From Gammaproteobacteria bacterium (GTDB lineage: Bacteria; Pseudomonadota; Gammaproteobacteria; Pseudomonadales; Pseudohongiellaceae): 64,000 nt of DNA. The notes beneath the pieces were generated by a model. It saw nothing but the letters and a program-made list of their open reading frames with translations, made no database searches and was not told the origin of the DNA. A program made the position numbers and the translations under genes. The stretch is taken from positions 1 through 64,000 of the forward strand of contig JAQWZF010000033.1 of the NCBI GenBank assembly GCA_029253585.1, read 5' to 3'. Below, piece by piece: positions 52,724-62,825 of this stretch; within the stretch, counting starts at the first letter, position 1; every line of letters begins with the position of its first letter.

Positions 52724-54586
52724 CTACTTTTCCACTGCATCGATAGACTCGCCACGAAGGGCGTTAGCAATGTGCAGATCCATTCTCTTTGCCGCAAATT
52801 CGCTGCTGGCCTTGTTCAACTCTTCGGTCGCCGCGTGTATCTGCACACTGCTCCCCGTTGTCATTGTGATCTCGAGCGCCTTAATCGATTCGGAGAGGCT
52901 GTCGGCCTCTTCTCGGGACAATAAATTTCCGTCGACAAGGAGCGCATTAGCGATTGCGTCCAGCAATTGAGTAGCCTCAAGTTGCGCCTCTTTTATCGAT
53001 CGAGCTTCCATATCGAGCTTTGCGTGACTCTGGGAATCCTGCAACATTTCTTCGATGACACTGAATTCGAGGCCATAGCTAGGCTTAACCTGGATTTCGG
53101 CTTTCTTACCCGTACTCAGCTCTTGTGCGGACACACTTAGCAGGCCATCTGCGTCCACCTGAAAACTAACCCGTATCTTCGCAGCACCCGCCACCATCGC
53201 CGGAATATCGCGAAGCTCAAATCGGGCCAGAGATCGACAATCGGAGACCAATTCTCGTTCACCCTGCACAACGTGTAGAGACATGACGGTCTGACCATCC
53301 TTGAATGTCGTAAACTCCTGCGCCTTGGCTACAGGAATAGTTGTGTTGCGAGGAATGATCTTCTCCACAAGCTCACCCATCGTCTCTATTCCTAACGACA
53401 ACGGATTGACATCCAGAAGCAGAAAGCTGTCGGGAGATTTATTCCCGATAAGCACGTCGGCCTGAATGCCAGCACCGATAGCGACCACCTTATCCGCGTC
53501 AATATCGGTCAGCGGTGTTTTACCAAAAAATTCTGCTACGGCATCGCGAACCAGCGGCATTCGAGTAGAGCCGCCCACCATCACGATATTATCGATATCA
53601 GCGGCACTAAGGCCTGCATCACGCAGCACCCTGCGGCAGCTCGTTACAGTTCTACGAATCATGTCTGCGGTAAGTTCCCTGAGCGCACTTTCGTCAAGCA
53701 GCGCGGACCATTCGTCGATTACTATTGTGGTTTGATTCTTATCACTCAGCTCGTGCTTCGCCGCATTAGCCAGCTGCCGCAGTCTCGCTATCGATGGCAC
53801 TGCTACGCCTGCCGATTCTTGCAACTGCGCGGCGATCCATTCGGCTATAGCATGATCGATATCATCGCCACCGAGACTGGTATCCCCACCGGTTGCCAGC
53901 ACTTCGAATACGCCGTTTTTCAGGCTGAGAAGTGATACATCGAAGGTGCCACCGCCCAGGTCGAATACCACCACATTGCCTTGATCATTGCTATCCAGGC
54001 CATAGGCCACAGCCGCTGCGGTAGGCTCATTCAGCAGCCGCAGCACTTTGAGTCCAGCGAGCTGAGCCGCATCCTTGGTTTGCTGCCGCTGCGCGTCATT
54101 AAAATACGCCGGCACGGTGATAACAGCACCTTCCAGCGTTCCCTTAAGGCTTGATTCGGCGCGCTCTACCAGCGCGCCTAGAATATCGGCCGAGATCTGA
54201 ACTACATCCTTGCTGCCGGCCTCGGTCAGAATTGCGGGCGCTCCATCTGCTCGCGCCTCATCGAATTCGAAGGGGAGATAATCTTGCTTTGCCTTCAGTT
54301 CGCTGAGGCTCTTGCCAAGTAGGCGTTTAACGGACGCAATCGTGTTGAGTGGGTCATCGACCAATAGTGCTTTTGCTTCGACCCCAACTAGTGGCGGCTT
54401 GCCTTTGGCGTAATGAACTACAGAGGGAAGTAGATGCTGATCCGCACTATCTGGCAGAGTTTCTACTCCGGGCCCAAAGCTTGCTGCGACTAGTGAATTA
54501 GTCGTTCCCAGATCGATTCCCACGGCACGACGATGCAGTGGCTTCGCCTGCTTTCCACCGGGTTCCTGAATCTGGAGTAAAGCCAT
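52724..54586 (-). CDS. hscA: Hsp70-type chaperone HscA
   Basis: A 620-aa Hsp70 specialised for Fe-S transfer from IscU. Nucleotide-binding motifs IDLGTTNSLVA (about residues 23-33), VPAYFNDAQRQQTKDAAQLA, VFDLGGGTFDVSLL and MVGGSTRMPLVRDAV. The substrate-binding domain follows from about residue 390 and the C-terminal lid is shortened as in HscA. Works with hscB immediately upstream. Confidence 0.96.
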   Translation of the reverse strand: MALLQIQEPGGKQAKPLHRRAVGIDLGTTNSLVAASFGPGVETLPDSADQHLLPSVVHYAKGKPPLVGVEAKALLVDDPLNTIASVKRLLGKSLSELKAKQDYLPFEFDEARADGAPAILTEAGSKDVVQISADILGALVERAESSLKGTLEGAVITVPAYFNDAQRQQTKDAAQLAGLKVLRLLNEPTAAAVAYGLDSNDQGNVVVFDLGGGTFDVSLLSLKNGVFEVLATGGDTSLGGDDIDHAIAEWIAAQLQESAGVAVPSIARLRQLANAAKHELSDKNQTTIVIDEWSALLDESALRELTADMIRRTVTSCRRVLRDAGLSAADIDNIVMVGGSTRMPLVRDAVAEFFGKTPLTDIDADKVVAIGAGIQADVLIGNKSPDSFLLLDVNPLSLGIETMGELVEKIIPRNTTIPVAKAQEFTTFKDGQTVMSLHVVQGERELVSDCRSLARFELRDIPAMVAGAAKIRVSFQVDADGLLSVSAQELSTGKKAEIQVKPSYGLEFSVIEEMLQDSQSHAKLDMEARSIKEAQLEATQLLDAIANALLVDGNLLSREEADSLSESIKALEITMTTGSSVQIHAATEELNKASSEFAAKRMDLHIANALRGESIDAVEK

Positions 54587-54656
54587 GTAAATTCGTTATC
54601 TCTATTTTTTAATATTAGTAGAAGCGATTCTTGGCAGACAGTCCACTCTATTGCGC

Positions 54657-55190
54657 CTAATAGCCTAATCGAAGCTCTTCGTCGGCGTTTATCTCGGTAC
54701 TTAATTTATAAAAAAACTGAAGCTCATGATAAACCTTCTTTGCCTCATTGAAATCTTCCAGATCAAAAAACTCTGCAAACTTCTTTTCTTGTTTTTCTAA
54801 TTTTACATTTACCTCAGAGCGCAGCGCATCCAGACTCACTAATGCCGATTCGTCTTTAGGCAGCTCATCCAACTTCTCTCGTAGCTGTATCTGTTCTAGC
54901 AAGAGATCCATGCTTAGATCATTCTGATTGACCTGCTCCACGTCGATATCACGCAGAGACAATAGATAGGCCGCCCTTCGAAGGGGAGACTTTAGCGTCT
55001 CATAGGCTTCGTTTAAATAACTGCTTAGCTGCACAGCCCGGAGTTTTTCCGGCTCTTCGGCATTAGCAAAACGGTCGGGATGCACCTCACCCTGCTGTCT
55101 TCGGTACTCTGCCGAAAGCGACTCCTGATCGAGCTCGCATGCCTCCGGTAAATTGAAGAGTGTGAAGTAATTTCTTGTTAGTGATTGCAC
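54657..55190 (-). CDS. hscB: Co-chaperone HscB (J-protein)
   Basis: A 177-aa J-protein with GTG start (55188-55190). The N-terminal J domain has NYFTLFNLPEACELD and the HPD motif (QGEVHPDRFAN); the C-terminal coiled domain (QIQLREKLDEL and EKKFAEFFDLEDFNEAKKVY) binds IscU. Lower G+C than neighbours but in the conserved position between iscA and hscA. Confidence 0.94.
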   Translation of the reverse strand: MQSLTRNYFTLFNLPEACELDQESLSAEYRRQQGEVHPDRFANAEEPEKLRAVQLSSYLNEAYETLKSPLRRAAYLLSLRDIDVEQVNQNDLSMDLLLEQIQLREKLDELPKDESALVSLDALRSEVNVKLEKQEKKFAEFFDLEDFNEAKKVYHELQFFYKLSTEINADEELRLGY

Positions 55191-55277
55191 TTTAGATTGG
55201 CTACGCTGCAGGTTTAGAACGAATCTTTTTACATCGAAAGAGTTGAGTCGAAAGAGTTTTACATCAAATGGACTAGG

Positions 55278-55601
55278 TCAGATACTAAAACTCTCGCCGC
55301 AACCGCACTCACCCTTCGCATTCGGGTTCTTGAACTCGAAGCCTTCATTAACGCCGTGTTTCACAAAGTCCATTTCCGTGCCATCAATGTAGACGAGGCT
55401 TTTTGGGTCTACAATAATTTTGACGCCCTGCTCTTCGAATATCTCATCGCCGACTTCCAGCTTGTCGACGAATTCGAGGATATAGGCCATTCCTGAACAT
55501 CCAGTTGTCTTGACCCCAACGCGTATCCCGATACCGTGACCACGATCCGCTAATTGTTCTGCCACATGAGCTGCGGCTGTGGATGAAATTGAAATTGCCA
55601 T
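55278..55601 (-). CDS. iscA: A-type Fe-S scaffold IscA
   Basis: A 107-aa protein with the three conserved Cys: [14 protein letters not shown] and the C-terminal [12 protein letters not shown]-type carriers deliver clusters or iron to target proteins. In conserved position after iscU (gap 18 bases). Confidence 0.96.
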   Translation of the reverse strand: MAISISSTAAAHVAEQLADRGHGIGIRVGVKTTGCSGMAYILEFVDKLEVGDEIFEEQGVKIIVDPKSLVYIDGTEMDFVKHGVNEGFEFKNPNAKGECGCGESFSI

Positions 55602-55619
55602 GAGCGACTTCTTTCCCTC

Positions 55620-56003
55620 TTATCCTTTTCTCTTCTGCTTCACATCTTCGATTGCAGCCTTGATCGCATCTTCAGCGAGCACCGAGCAGTGAATCTTTAC
55701 AGGCGGCAAACCGAGCTCGTCCGCAATGTCTTTATTCTTGATCAGAGTCGCTTCGTCAAGCGATCTACCCTTTACCCACTCGGTAAGCAGCGAGCTAGAG
55801 GCGATAGCCGAACCGCAGCCATAGGTCTTAAATTTTGCATCTTCGATCACACCGTTCGCGTCAACTTTAATCTGCAGACGCATCACGTCGCCACACGCGG
55901 GAGCGCCGACCATTCCAGTGCCAACATTCACATCGCTGTCGTCCATCTTACCGACGTTACGAGGGTTCTCGTAGTGATCCAATACTTTGTCTGAATACGC
56001 CAT
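55620..56003 (-). CDS. iscU: Fe-S cluster scaffold IscU
   Basis: A 127-aa scaffold with Cys37 (APACGDVMR), Cys63 (YGCGSAIASS) and Cys106 (IHCSVLAED), the conserved Asp in CGD, and the HscA-recognition LPPVK segment (LGLPPVKIHC). It assembles [2Fe-2S] clusters with IscS. Confidence 0.97.
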   Translation of the reverse strand: MAYSDKVLDHYENPRNVGKMDDSDVNVGTGMVGAPACGDVMRLQIKVDANGVIEDAKFKTYGCGSAIASSSLLTEWVKGRSLDEATLIKNKDIADELGLPPVKIHCSVLAEDAIKAAIEDVKQKRKG

Positions 56004-56028
56004 TCTTAATTCTCCTGGCTCGCTCCGA

Positions 56029-57243
56029 TTAGTGAGCTGCCCATTTAACTTGACTTAGGTCGATACCGTCGTTGTGCATGTCCCACAACGGCGATAATTC
56101 TCTTAACTTGCCTACGGCTTCGCGTGTTTTTTCGATAGCAAAGTCTATCTCTTCCTCGGTCGTAAATCGGCCGATCGTCATTCTCAACGAGCTATGGGCC
56201 AATTCGTCGTTCAGACCAATGGCGCGCAGCACATAGGAAGGTTCCAGACTGGCCGAAGTGCAGGCTGAACCAGAGGAGACGGCCAGATCACGAAGGGCCA
56301 TCATCAGGGATTCTCCCTCAACGAAGTTGAAGCTGATATTCAGGTTGCCGGCAACACGATGGTCTGCATCACCGTTCACAAACACTTCTTCCATATCCTT
56401 GAAGCCCTCAAGCAGCCGATTGCGCAGGGCCAAAACTCGGGCATTCTCCGCATGCATCTCTTCTTTCGCGATACGGTACGCCTCCCCCATACCTACAATC
56501 TGGTGTGTAGCTAGTGTGCCGGAACGCATACCACGCTCATGTCCACCACCGTGCATCTGCGGCTCAATGCGAACACGCGGCTTACGCCGCACATAGAGAG
56601 CGCCTATACCCTTGGGCCCATAAGTTTTATGTGCGGTGAGCGACATCAGATCTACTTGCATTTCTTCCATATCGATGTCGATCTTTCCTGTGCTCTGGGC
56701 CGCATCGACATGAAAAATAACCTTATGCTCACGAGTGACCTTGCCAATCGCGGCGATATCGTTTATTACTCCAATCTCGTTGTTTACGTGCATTAGAGAA
56801 ACAAGGATGGTATCGGGACGAATTGCGTCAGCTACCGCTTCCGGCGTGATTAATCCTGCCTCGGTCGGATCAAGATAAGTCACTTCGTAACCCTCTCGCT
56901 CCAATTGACGACAGCTATCAAGCACTGCTTTGTGCTCAATCTTGGAAGTAATGATGTGCTTGCCTTTCTTTACGTAAAAATGAGCAGCGCCCTTTATAGC
57001 CAAGTTGTCTGCCTCTGTAGCCCCAGAAGTCCAGACGATTTCTCGAGGATCACAGTTGATCAGATCGGCTACCTGGCGACGCGCTGTTTCGACAGCTTCT
57101 TCAGCCTTCCAGCCAAACATATGCGAACGCGATGCAGGGTTGCCGAAATTGGCTTCAAGAGTAAGACACTCTGCCATTTTTGCAGCGACTCGCGGATCGA
57201 CCGGGGTAGTTGATGAATAATCTAAATAAATTGGAAATTGCAT
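56029..57243 (-). CDS. iscS: Cysteine desulfurase IscS
   Basis: Start at ATG 57241-57243 with GGAG upstream; 404 aa. PLP-binding Lys in [14 protein letters not shown], active-site loop Cys in [14 protein letters not shown], and the N-terminal [18 protein letters not shown]. It provides sulfur for Fe-S clusters and tRNA thiolation. Confidence 0.97.
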   Translation of the reverse strand: MQFPIYLDYSSTTPVDPRVAAKMAECLTLEANFGNPASRSHMFGWKAEEAVETARRQVADLINCDPREIVWTSGATEADNLAIKGAAHFYVKKGKHIITSKIEHKAVLDSCRQLEREGYEVTYLDPTEAGLITPEAVADAIRPDTILVSLMHVNNEIGVINDIAAIGKVTREHKVIFHVDAAQSTGKIDIDMEEMQVDLMSLTAHKTYGPKGIGALYVRRKPRVRIEPQMHGGGHERGMRSGTLATHQIVGMGEAYRIAKEEMHAENARVLALRNRLLEGFKDMEEVFVNGDADHRVAGNLNISFNFVEGESLMMALRDLAVSSGSACTSASLEPSYVLRAIGLNDELAHSSLRMTIGRFTTEEEIDFAIEKTREAVGKLRELSPLWDMHNDGIDLSQVKWAAH

Positions 57244-57268
57244 TGATTGCTCCACTACTGTTACTTCT

Positions 57269-57760
57269 CTACAAGCTTGGGGCCAAGACCCGAATGTCTT
57301 CTACACTCTCGCTGACAATTAGGTGTTTTCGGTCTTGGTGCTGCGAAATTCGTTTCACTTCATTCTTTGCTACCAAATCTGCAAGGCTAATACCCTCCAG
57401 AAAGGCATGAATCTGTTGACTTAAATCTTCCCACAGATAATGGGTTAAGCAGGTCTCACCACCCTGGCAGTCCCCTGCCCCTTTGCACTTGGTCGTATCA
57501 ACCGACTCATTTACTGCATCGACTATCTCAGCGATATAAATTGCCTCAGCACCCCGTTGCAGCTCATAGCCGCCACCCGGGCCTCTAACACTGCTCACCA
57601 ACGAGCCGCGTCTAAGTTTGGCAAACAATTGCTCCAAATAAGAGAGCGATATAGCCTGTCGCTGAGATATATCCGCAAGGCTCACCGGTCCCTGATTTTT
57701 ATGCAGAGCTAAGTCCAGCATTGCTGTTACCGCGTATCTACCCTTTGTGGTCAAACGCAT
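57269..57760 (-). CDS. iscR: Fe-S-responsive regulator IscR
   Basis: A 163-aa Rrf2-type repressor. Winged helix with [20 protein letters not shown] and [14 protein letters not shown], and the cluster ligands Cys in [13 protein letters not shown] followed by LTHYLW (His). In holo form it represses the isc operon. A class-1 operator overlaps the promoter just upstream (57803-57827). Confidence 0.96.
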   Translation of the reverse strand: MRLTTKGRYAVTAMLDLALHKNQGPVSLADISQRQAISLSYLEQLFAKLRRGSLVSSVRGPGGGYELQRGAEAIYIAEIVDAVNESVDTTKCKGAGDCQGGETCLTHYLWEDLSQQIHAFLEGISLADLVAKNEVKRISQHQDRKHLIVSESVEDIRVLAPSL

Positions 57761-57794
57761 AGGAAGTCTTCTCGGTGCCTAGTAAACCCTGAAG

Positions 57795-57827
57795 ATTATC
57801 GAATACCTAAGTAAAATAGTCAAGTAT
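57795..57827 (-). promoter_or_regulatory. isc promoter with IscR type 1 operator
   Basis: In the minus direction TTGACT (57823-57818) and GATAAT (57800-57795) are separated by exactly 17 bases. ATACTTGACTATTTTACTTA followed by GGTAT (57827-57803) matches the IscR type 1 consensus ATASYYGACTRNNNYAGTCRRSTAT at 23 of 25 positions by eye. Auto-regulation of the isc operon is expected. Confidence 0.8.
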
Positions 57828-57870
57828 ATGCCTCATCTATTGGAGTAGTCGAAAAGACTGGGCTTGAGAT

Positions 57871-58446
57871 CTATGCGCGTTCGGAGACTAGGGTAGAGGC
57901 TGCCTTGCCGAAATCATCATTCAGTGGATAACCGAAGGCCTTGGCCTGGAGAGCGATAATGGCAAGATAGTGAATACTGTGGGTTATCAGACCCATCATC
58001 TCGCGCTCTACAGTGCTGCTAATCTCAACCGCGGGACTGGAAGGCAGGACAGACTCCTTGACCGTTATTAGATCCTCTGCAAATAGAGTCTGCTTGAGCT
58101 GCTCAACCCTCCTGGCAATAGTTGCCAGAGCGAGGCATGCTGCCTCTAAGTTGCGCTCAATTTCCTTGTCACGTATGCGCTCATCGTAGTCGATTGCAGC
58201 TGCCGGCAATTCACAGAAGAAGCTGTAGAAACGGTCGAGGATATGGCGAGTATGGGCAGCAATCGAAGAACTGCCCCGCGAAGTGCCGACATAGATCTCT
58301 TGGGACACCATTTCCAGGATTTGTTCGCACTGTTCGATGAACTGGATGCACCCGTCGATCAGGAGCGACTCTGAGCTGGAGTTTGCTAGCCCGGCGACTC
58401 TTAGTCCTACTTTACTGTGCGTCATTAGTTTACCATTACCGCTCAT
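57871..58446 (-). CDS. DinB/YfiT-like four-helix protein
   Basis: Start set at ATG 58444-58446, about 191 aa. The pattern IAAHTRHILDRFYSFFC and LITHSIHYLAIIALQAKAFG supplies histidines in the spacing of the DinB-like metal-binding fold, and EREMMGL precedes the second. Such proteins include thiol-dependent transferases and damage-inducible proteins; the function is unknown here. Divergent from the PHP gene and separate from iscR. Confidence 0.65.
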   Translation of the reverse strand: MSGNGKLMTHSKVGLRVAGLANSSSESLLIDGCIQFIEQCEQILEMVSQEIYVGTSRGSSSIAAHTRHILDRFYSFFCELPAAAIDYDERIRDKEIERNLEAACLALATIARRVEQLKQTLFAEDLITVKESVLPSSPAVEISSTVEREMMGLITHSIHYLAIIALQAKAFGYPLNDDFGKAASTLVSERA

Positions 58447-58685
58447 TTTGAAACTATCGACCAAACCTAGAAAGAACGATGCCTAGCCGAGTAGCTTTGT
58501 AAATATAGCATTGCAACCATGGGGCTACTATGTAGCCTGTAGGAGCACAGGCTCGTATGAGTTCAACTTTAAGACCCTGTTGAGGGCTATTCTATTGCAG
58601 CGCCTTGATCTATATCGGAGTTCGCCCTATAAACCACAGCTACTGCCCAGCCCAGCCGGCAGCGCCTTGAGAGTAACGCACAAAG

Positions 58686-59522
58686 ATGAAAGTCGATTTA
58701 CACTGTCATAGTTATTTCTCAGACGGCAAGCAGTCACCTTCTTTCCTTTTGCAACGAGCAAGGGAGAAGCAGTTGACTCATCTAGCACTCACCGACCATG
58801 ACTGTGTAGATGGCCTGGACCTGCTGCGCTCTGAAGCCGAAGGAATAAACATCATCAACGGTGTAGAACTTTCCTGCCTATGGGGTAGCAGCGAGATTCA
58901 TATTGTCGGACTACTAATTGATTCGGACCACGATCACTTAGAAAAACTGTTAGGATCTCAACAAGCAGAACGAGAAAAACGCGCGCTGATTATCGACGAA
59001 AAACTACAGAAGCTTGGCGTCGATGGGCTCATGCCCTATCTGCGTTCATTACCCTGCACCGCCATTACGCGCAGCCATATTGCCGACTTCCTCGTAGACG
59101 AGAAGATTTGCAAGAACCGCCAGAAGGCCTTTAAATCCCACCTGGGAAAGCGAGGAAAAGTCTACGCTGCTGCGACTTGCTCTAGCATGAGTGAGGGAGT
59201 GACTGCTATTCGCAATGCAGGAGGCATTGCCGTTGTTGCCCACCCTGGACGGTATCCATTGAGCAAGACCAAATTGAGCGTACTATTAGACGATTTTAAG
59301 GAATGTGGAGGGGAAGCGATCGAGGGAAGTTACTCCAACATAGATCCTCACACACAATCTTACTTGGCTCGCTTGGCCGAGGAGAAGTCGCTCTATCTTT
59401 CAGCAGGCTCAGATTTCCACGACGCCGCAGCCACCTGGACGGACATAGGAAAATTTCCGAACCTCGATCAGCGCGCAATAAAAAATGCCATTTGGTTGCA
59501 TCCCAAATGGCATTCTTCATAA
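58686..59522 (+). CDS. rnm: PHP-domain phosphoesterase (RNase AM / nucleoside bisphosphate phosphatase)
   Basis: A 278-aa PHP protein with motif 1 (MKVDLHCHSYFSDG), motif 2 (LALTDHDCVDGL), motif 3 (NGVELSCLWGSSEIHIVGL), motif 4 (AVVAHPGRYPL) and motif 5 (AGSDFHDA). This set matches YciV/TrpH type enzymes that trim 5' ends of RNA and dephosphorylate 3',5'-bisphosphates. Start at ATG 58686, with no close neighbour. Confidence 0.88.
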   Translation: MKVDLHCHSYFSDGKQSPSFLLQRAREKQLTHLALTDHDCVDGLDLLRSEAEGINIINGVELSCLWGSSEIHIVGLLIDSDHDHLEKLLGSQQAEREKRALIIDEKLQKLGVDGLMPYLRSLPCTAITRSHIADFLVDEKICKNRQKAFKSHLGKRGKVYAAATCSSMSEGVTAIRNAGGIAVVAHPGRYPLSKTKLSVLLDDFKECGGEAIEGSYSNIDPHTQSYLARLAEEKSLYLSAGSDFHDAAATWTDIGKFPNLDQRAIKNAIWLHPKWHSS

Positions 59523-59593
59523 TCGTAAACTGCAGCTATCTCGATAGTAACGACGTTGCTTGATGCCGCTAACTCAAGACCGCGGCGATTCTA

Positions 59594-59986
59594 TTACCTC
59601 TGCCGTCTCTTAATCTTGGCAACGGCATCACGAAAAACATCTAGCAAGGTTTCGTGTTTGTAGTCGGTGAATTCACCCGCATCCATAAACATGCCGTGCT
59701 CTTCACAAGCCTCATACTCCAGATGTGTCTGCTTCGAGTCGTTCAGCTTAGTCATGTTCTTGCCACATCGCGGGCACTGAATATCACGAACTGTGTTGTA
59801 CGTCTTGCCAACCTCAGGATCGCCGCTGTCAGCAAAATCTGCCATCCAGTCGCCCTTCAGTTGTTCTGCCTCGCCGTTGTCGAACCACAGACCTTTACAG
59901 CTATTGCACTTATCTATCATTACCTGACCATGCAGTGTCTCAATCTTTAGCTCCTGCATTTCAGAATTGCATTTAGGGCAGTCCAT
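59594..59986 (-). CDS. zf-TFIIB-type double zinc-ribbon protein
   Basis: A 130-aa protein with two Cys4 ribbons: MDCPKCNSEMQEL with CNSCKGLWFDNGE, then IQCPRCGKNMTKL with CEEHGMFMDAGEF (third ligand Cys, fourth His). The motif G-L/M-W/F-x-D-x-G-E after each second pair is the zf-TFIIB signature. Small proteins of this kind are of unknown function. Lys/Arg-rich C-terminus (KIKRRQR). Confidence 0.8.
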   Translation of the reverse strand: MDCPKCNSEMQELKIETLHGQVMIDKCNSCKGLWFDNGEAEQLKGDWMADFADSGDPEVGKTYNTVRDIQCPRCGKNMTKLNDSKQTHLEYEACEEHGMFMDAGEFTDYKHETLLDVFRDAVAKIKRRQR

Positions 59987-60266
59987 TTGGTTCTCCTTAA
60001 ATATGCCTTTTTATTTTTAGGGACTTACTCTGACTAAGCCAGCTTGGTGCGCAGCATCTAACACCAATTTAGAGAGTGCATAGTATAAGCAATTTTCGTC
60101 TCAGACCAAGCCAAAATTCGGAATTGGCGCGAATCTACTGGGCTTGGGGGATATTAAGTCGGTGTTCACATTAGCAGAGGTAGTATTTGAGAACTTTCGA
60201 CACAGTTTGAACGCAACTATGTGTCGCTATAGTGCAACTGAGCAAAACTGAAACAAGAGACAACCC

Positions 60267-61076
60267 ATGAGATATGCTCGATTACTAGCACTTTCGCTAT
60301 TGCTGAGCTTTTCTCCCGCGCTTTTCGCCCGAGAAGGCTCTGCTAATGTAAGCAGCGCCTGTGCAACGCTGGAATTTATGGCAAAGATGGTTTCGCTGAA
60401 CACCATGCTACCCGCCGACTTTGATGATGTCGGTGAGATGCATATCATGGTCGATGCACTGGCCGAACTGAATCAATTAGCCTGCCAGCCGGTGATTCTA
60501 ACTGGCTATAGGCGCGGCAATAGCTACTACGGGAATGGATCATTGATCTCCAATGACCTCTACCACCAGGCATGGTATTTCCCAAACGGGCAGCTGTTTA
60601 TGGCCAAACCGGGGGAAGATACAACCATCTACTACCCAAACGGCAGAATAATGGCCTATCACTGGATGCACGGTGATCAGGCTTTATTCTGGCCGAATGG
60701 CGCTATGGCAACCAACTATTTCCGGGCATTCGATGAGACCTGGTACTACCCGGATGGCAATATTATTACCTATGAGTCTGGCTATGCTGGCGGCAGATGG
60801 TTCTACCCATTCCAGCGCCTGAATGGCGGTGTCGGGCAGGAGGTTATATCGAGTAATTGGGGTATTGAAGACGAGGACTTCACCTTCCTCAACTTTACAA
60901 ACCAGGACCAGCTGTTCACGGCGAGGGAGCGTATACGCCGCAAGCTGATCTTTGATGACATCAACCTGCTAGATATTCCCGGCGTGCTGTTGATTATCAC
61001 AAGGCTTTATCAGGCTGCAGACACGGCCAAGCAGTCTGCGCCCGCCGATGTTAACATCACCGGCGCTCCGTTCTAG
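60267..61076 (+). CDS. Exported YPNG-repeat protein (MORN-like)
   Basis: A 269-aa protein with signal peptide (MRYARLLALSLLLSFSPALF). Between about residues 85 and 180 it carries a string of short repeats with an aromatic-P/N-G core: YYGNGSLISN, WYFPNGQLFMA, YYPNGRIMAYH, FWPNGAMATN and WYYPDGNIITYE. These resemble MORN or toxin-antitoxin-like YPNG repeats that form a beta hairpin stack. Two Cys near the N-terminus (SSACATL) and one at NQLACQPV. Function unknown; it converges on the sigma-factor operon. Confidence 0.6.
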   Translation: MRYARLLALSLLLSFSPALFAREGSANVSSACATLEFMAKMVSLNTMLPADFDDVGEMHIMVDALAELNQLACQPVILTGYRRGNSYYGNGSLISNDLYHQAWYFPNGQLFMAKPGEDTTIYYPNGRIMAYHWMHGDQALFWPNGAMATNYFRAFDETWYYPDGNIITYESGYAGGRWFYPFQRLNGGVGQEVISSNWGIEDEDFTFLNFTNQDQLFTARERIRRKLIFDDINLLDIPGVLLIITRLYQAADTAKQSAPADVNITGAPF

Positions 61077-61099
61077 TCGAGGCACAGAAACGGCGGACC

Positions 61100-62131
61100 C
61101 TAGTAGCTGTACTGATCCGATCGCTCTCGCAATGTTGCAACTGAAATGTCACCCGTCTGACATTCCAGCAAATCGGCTTTGCTAAAGACATGAATTTTAT
61201 CAGTACGGCGCTGGTCTTCGCCCTGCTCCCCCAGCCCTGTGAGAATTATTGAAACACGCTCATCAAGGGGCAGTTCACGCAAGGTCGAGCCATAGTCGCA
61301 CACTGCCAGATAGAGCTTATCCTCGAAGGCTTCGACATCTTGCTCCCATCGCTGCGAGTACGCCTGTTCTGCCTGCTCACTACGCAGTTTTAACTCGGCC
61401 GCCTTCGCAACTGCCTGCTCACGCAGGGGCTCTATTTGTGCCACAACGGCATCGAGCTTGCTCCTGATCTCTTCATTGATCTGCGACTCTGCAATCGCCT
61501 GGGAAGTCGACTCCCTAATCTGTGCTTCGACCTCTCTTAGCCCCTGCATCTTCTGCCTCAAATCTGCGCGCAGGGCCTCGATGTCGCTGCGTAATAGAGC
61601 ATAGTCACTTTCGTCGACAGAGCCTAGAGAACGCAATGAACGTGCGGATTCGTTCGCCTGAGCAATAGCGTTGTTTACAATCAACGAATAGTCAACGTTC
61701 GCAACTCTATCCATCATTTCAGAATAGAAACTGGAGGAGTCAGCCGATTCACTGCGCAGCGCCATTATCGGTGACGCCTGTATCGGTGCAGACTGCGCCC
61801 TCGCAATTGACTCGAACGGATTTCCCCGAAATTGCAGAGATTGCATAGCAGTATTTAGGGATGCCAAGTTCAATCGGTTGCGACTATTTGCCAATGGCGT
61901 TCGCACATCCAGTACCACTCCCTGACCAATGAGATAGGTACTTTCGATGCCGCCTAGACTCAAGCCGAAGAGGCCCTTCGCCTCTTCGAAGTCCAAAGCA
62001 TCTTCAAGTACGCCTGAAAATATATCGATGTTTCTCTGCAAACTCTCTAACTGTTGATCTTGGGCACTCGCGGAAACGGCGCTCATCGCTATCATTGCTA
62101 CGACCAAGTTATGTCTAATCACTTTCAACAT
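61100..62131 (-). CDS. Exported coiled-coil protein of the sigma operon
   Basis: Start at ATG 62129-62131; 343 aa with a signal peptide (NLVVAMIAMSAVSASAQDQQ). The N-terminal part has GIESTYLIGQGVVLDVRTPL, and the C-terminal half is a long Glu/Arg/Ala-rich coiled coil (LRQKMQGLREVEAQIREST, IEPLREQAVAKAAELKLRS). Its role is unknown. It starts 13 bases after the anti-sigma gene ends on the same strand, so it is probably under the same sigma factor. Confidence 0.6.
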   Translation of the reverse strand: MLKVIRHNLVVAMIAMSAVSASAQDQQLESLQRNIDIFSGVLEDALDFEEAKGLFGLSLGGIESTYLIGQGVVLDVRTPLANSRNRLNLASLNTAMQSLQFRGNPFESIARAQSAPIQASPIMALRSESADSSSFYSEMMDRVANVDYSLIVNNAIAQANESARSLRSLGSVDESDYALLRSDIEALRADLRQKMQGLREVEAQIRESTSQAIAESQINEEIRSKLDAVVAQIEPLREQAVAKAAELKLRSEQAEQAYSQRWEQDVEAFEDKLYLAVCDYGSTLRELPLDERVSIILTGLGEQGEDQRRTDKIHVFSKADLLECQTGDISVATLRERSDQYSY

Positions 62132-62144
62132 AGCCAAACCCCCC

Positions 62145-62825
62145 TTATCGAATCTCGCCCTGATAACCCACATAATTTACTAACTGTTGCAGAGATCGAA
62201 TCGTCTCGTAGTCACTATCCACCAATTGCTCATAACCTGCCCGCATGTCTTGCAGATCCAATAGGCGCTGCTGCTCAAAATAGGCATACATCTGATCGAA
62301 GCTATCCGCCGTAGACTGTTGGGTCTGTTCCATAACCGCCTGTAACAATTGCACATTATTACTGTCCTGACGGCTTTCGATCCGCGCGACGAGCAGCTGC
62401 ATCTCATCCCTTTGGGCTTGCTCGAACTGAGCCAGTTGAGCAGGAAGATCTATATTCGCCCCCGCCGATCCACCGAATGAGACAGAGAAACCGGATTCAT
62501 TACTAACTACGCTCACATTAAAAAGGAGTGCACAGAGCATGGCTAGAGATGCAGCCGTTGGTAACCACTGCCAACTCAACCAGAGGCGCGACAGCGGGCG
62601 CTCGGCTCGATGTTCGCGCCGAAACAATTCACGCCCACGGTCCCAGTGCGGAACACTTTGTTCCTGCCATTGCTGCATGTCTCGCTGCACAAGCAATACC
62701 GACTCCAGCTCTGCGTTGCAGTGAGCACACACCGATAGATGCCTATCTAACTCATCACGCGCTACCGCTGACAAATCCTCAGAAAAGTATTCTTGCAATA
62801 GATATTGTGTCTTAGGACAGGACAT
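62145..62825 (-). CDS. Zinc-finger anti-sigma factor-like membrane protein
   Basis: A 226-aa protein with the HC2 anti-sigma signature near the N-terminus (LDRHLSVCAHCNAELES, H-x3-C-x2-C, with an earlier Cys in MSCPKTQYLL), one helix (LPTAASLAMLCALLFNVSVV, about residues 88-107) and a periplasmic coiled-coil tail rich in Gln (LQAVMEQTQQSTADSFDQMY). It overlaps the sigma gene by 14 bases, the usual arrangement for a sigma/anti-sigma pair. Confidence 0.8.
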   Translation of the reverse strand: MSCPKTQYLLQEYFSEDLSAVARDELDRHLSVCAHCNAELESVLLVQRDMQQWQEQSVPHWDRGRELFRREHRAERPLSRLWLSWQWLPTAASLAMLCALLFNVSVVSNESGFSVSFGGSAGANIDLPAQLAQFEQAQRDEMQLLVARIESRQDSNNVQLLQAVMEQTQQSTADSFDQMYAYFEQQRLLDLQDMRAGYEQLVDSDYETIRSLQQLVNYVGYQGEIR

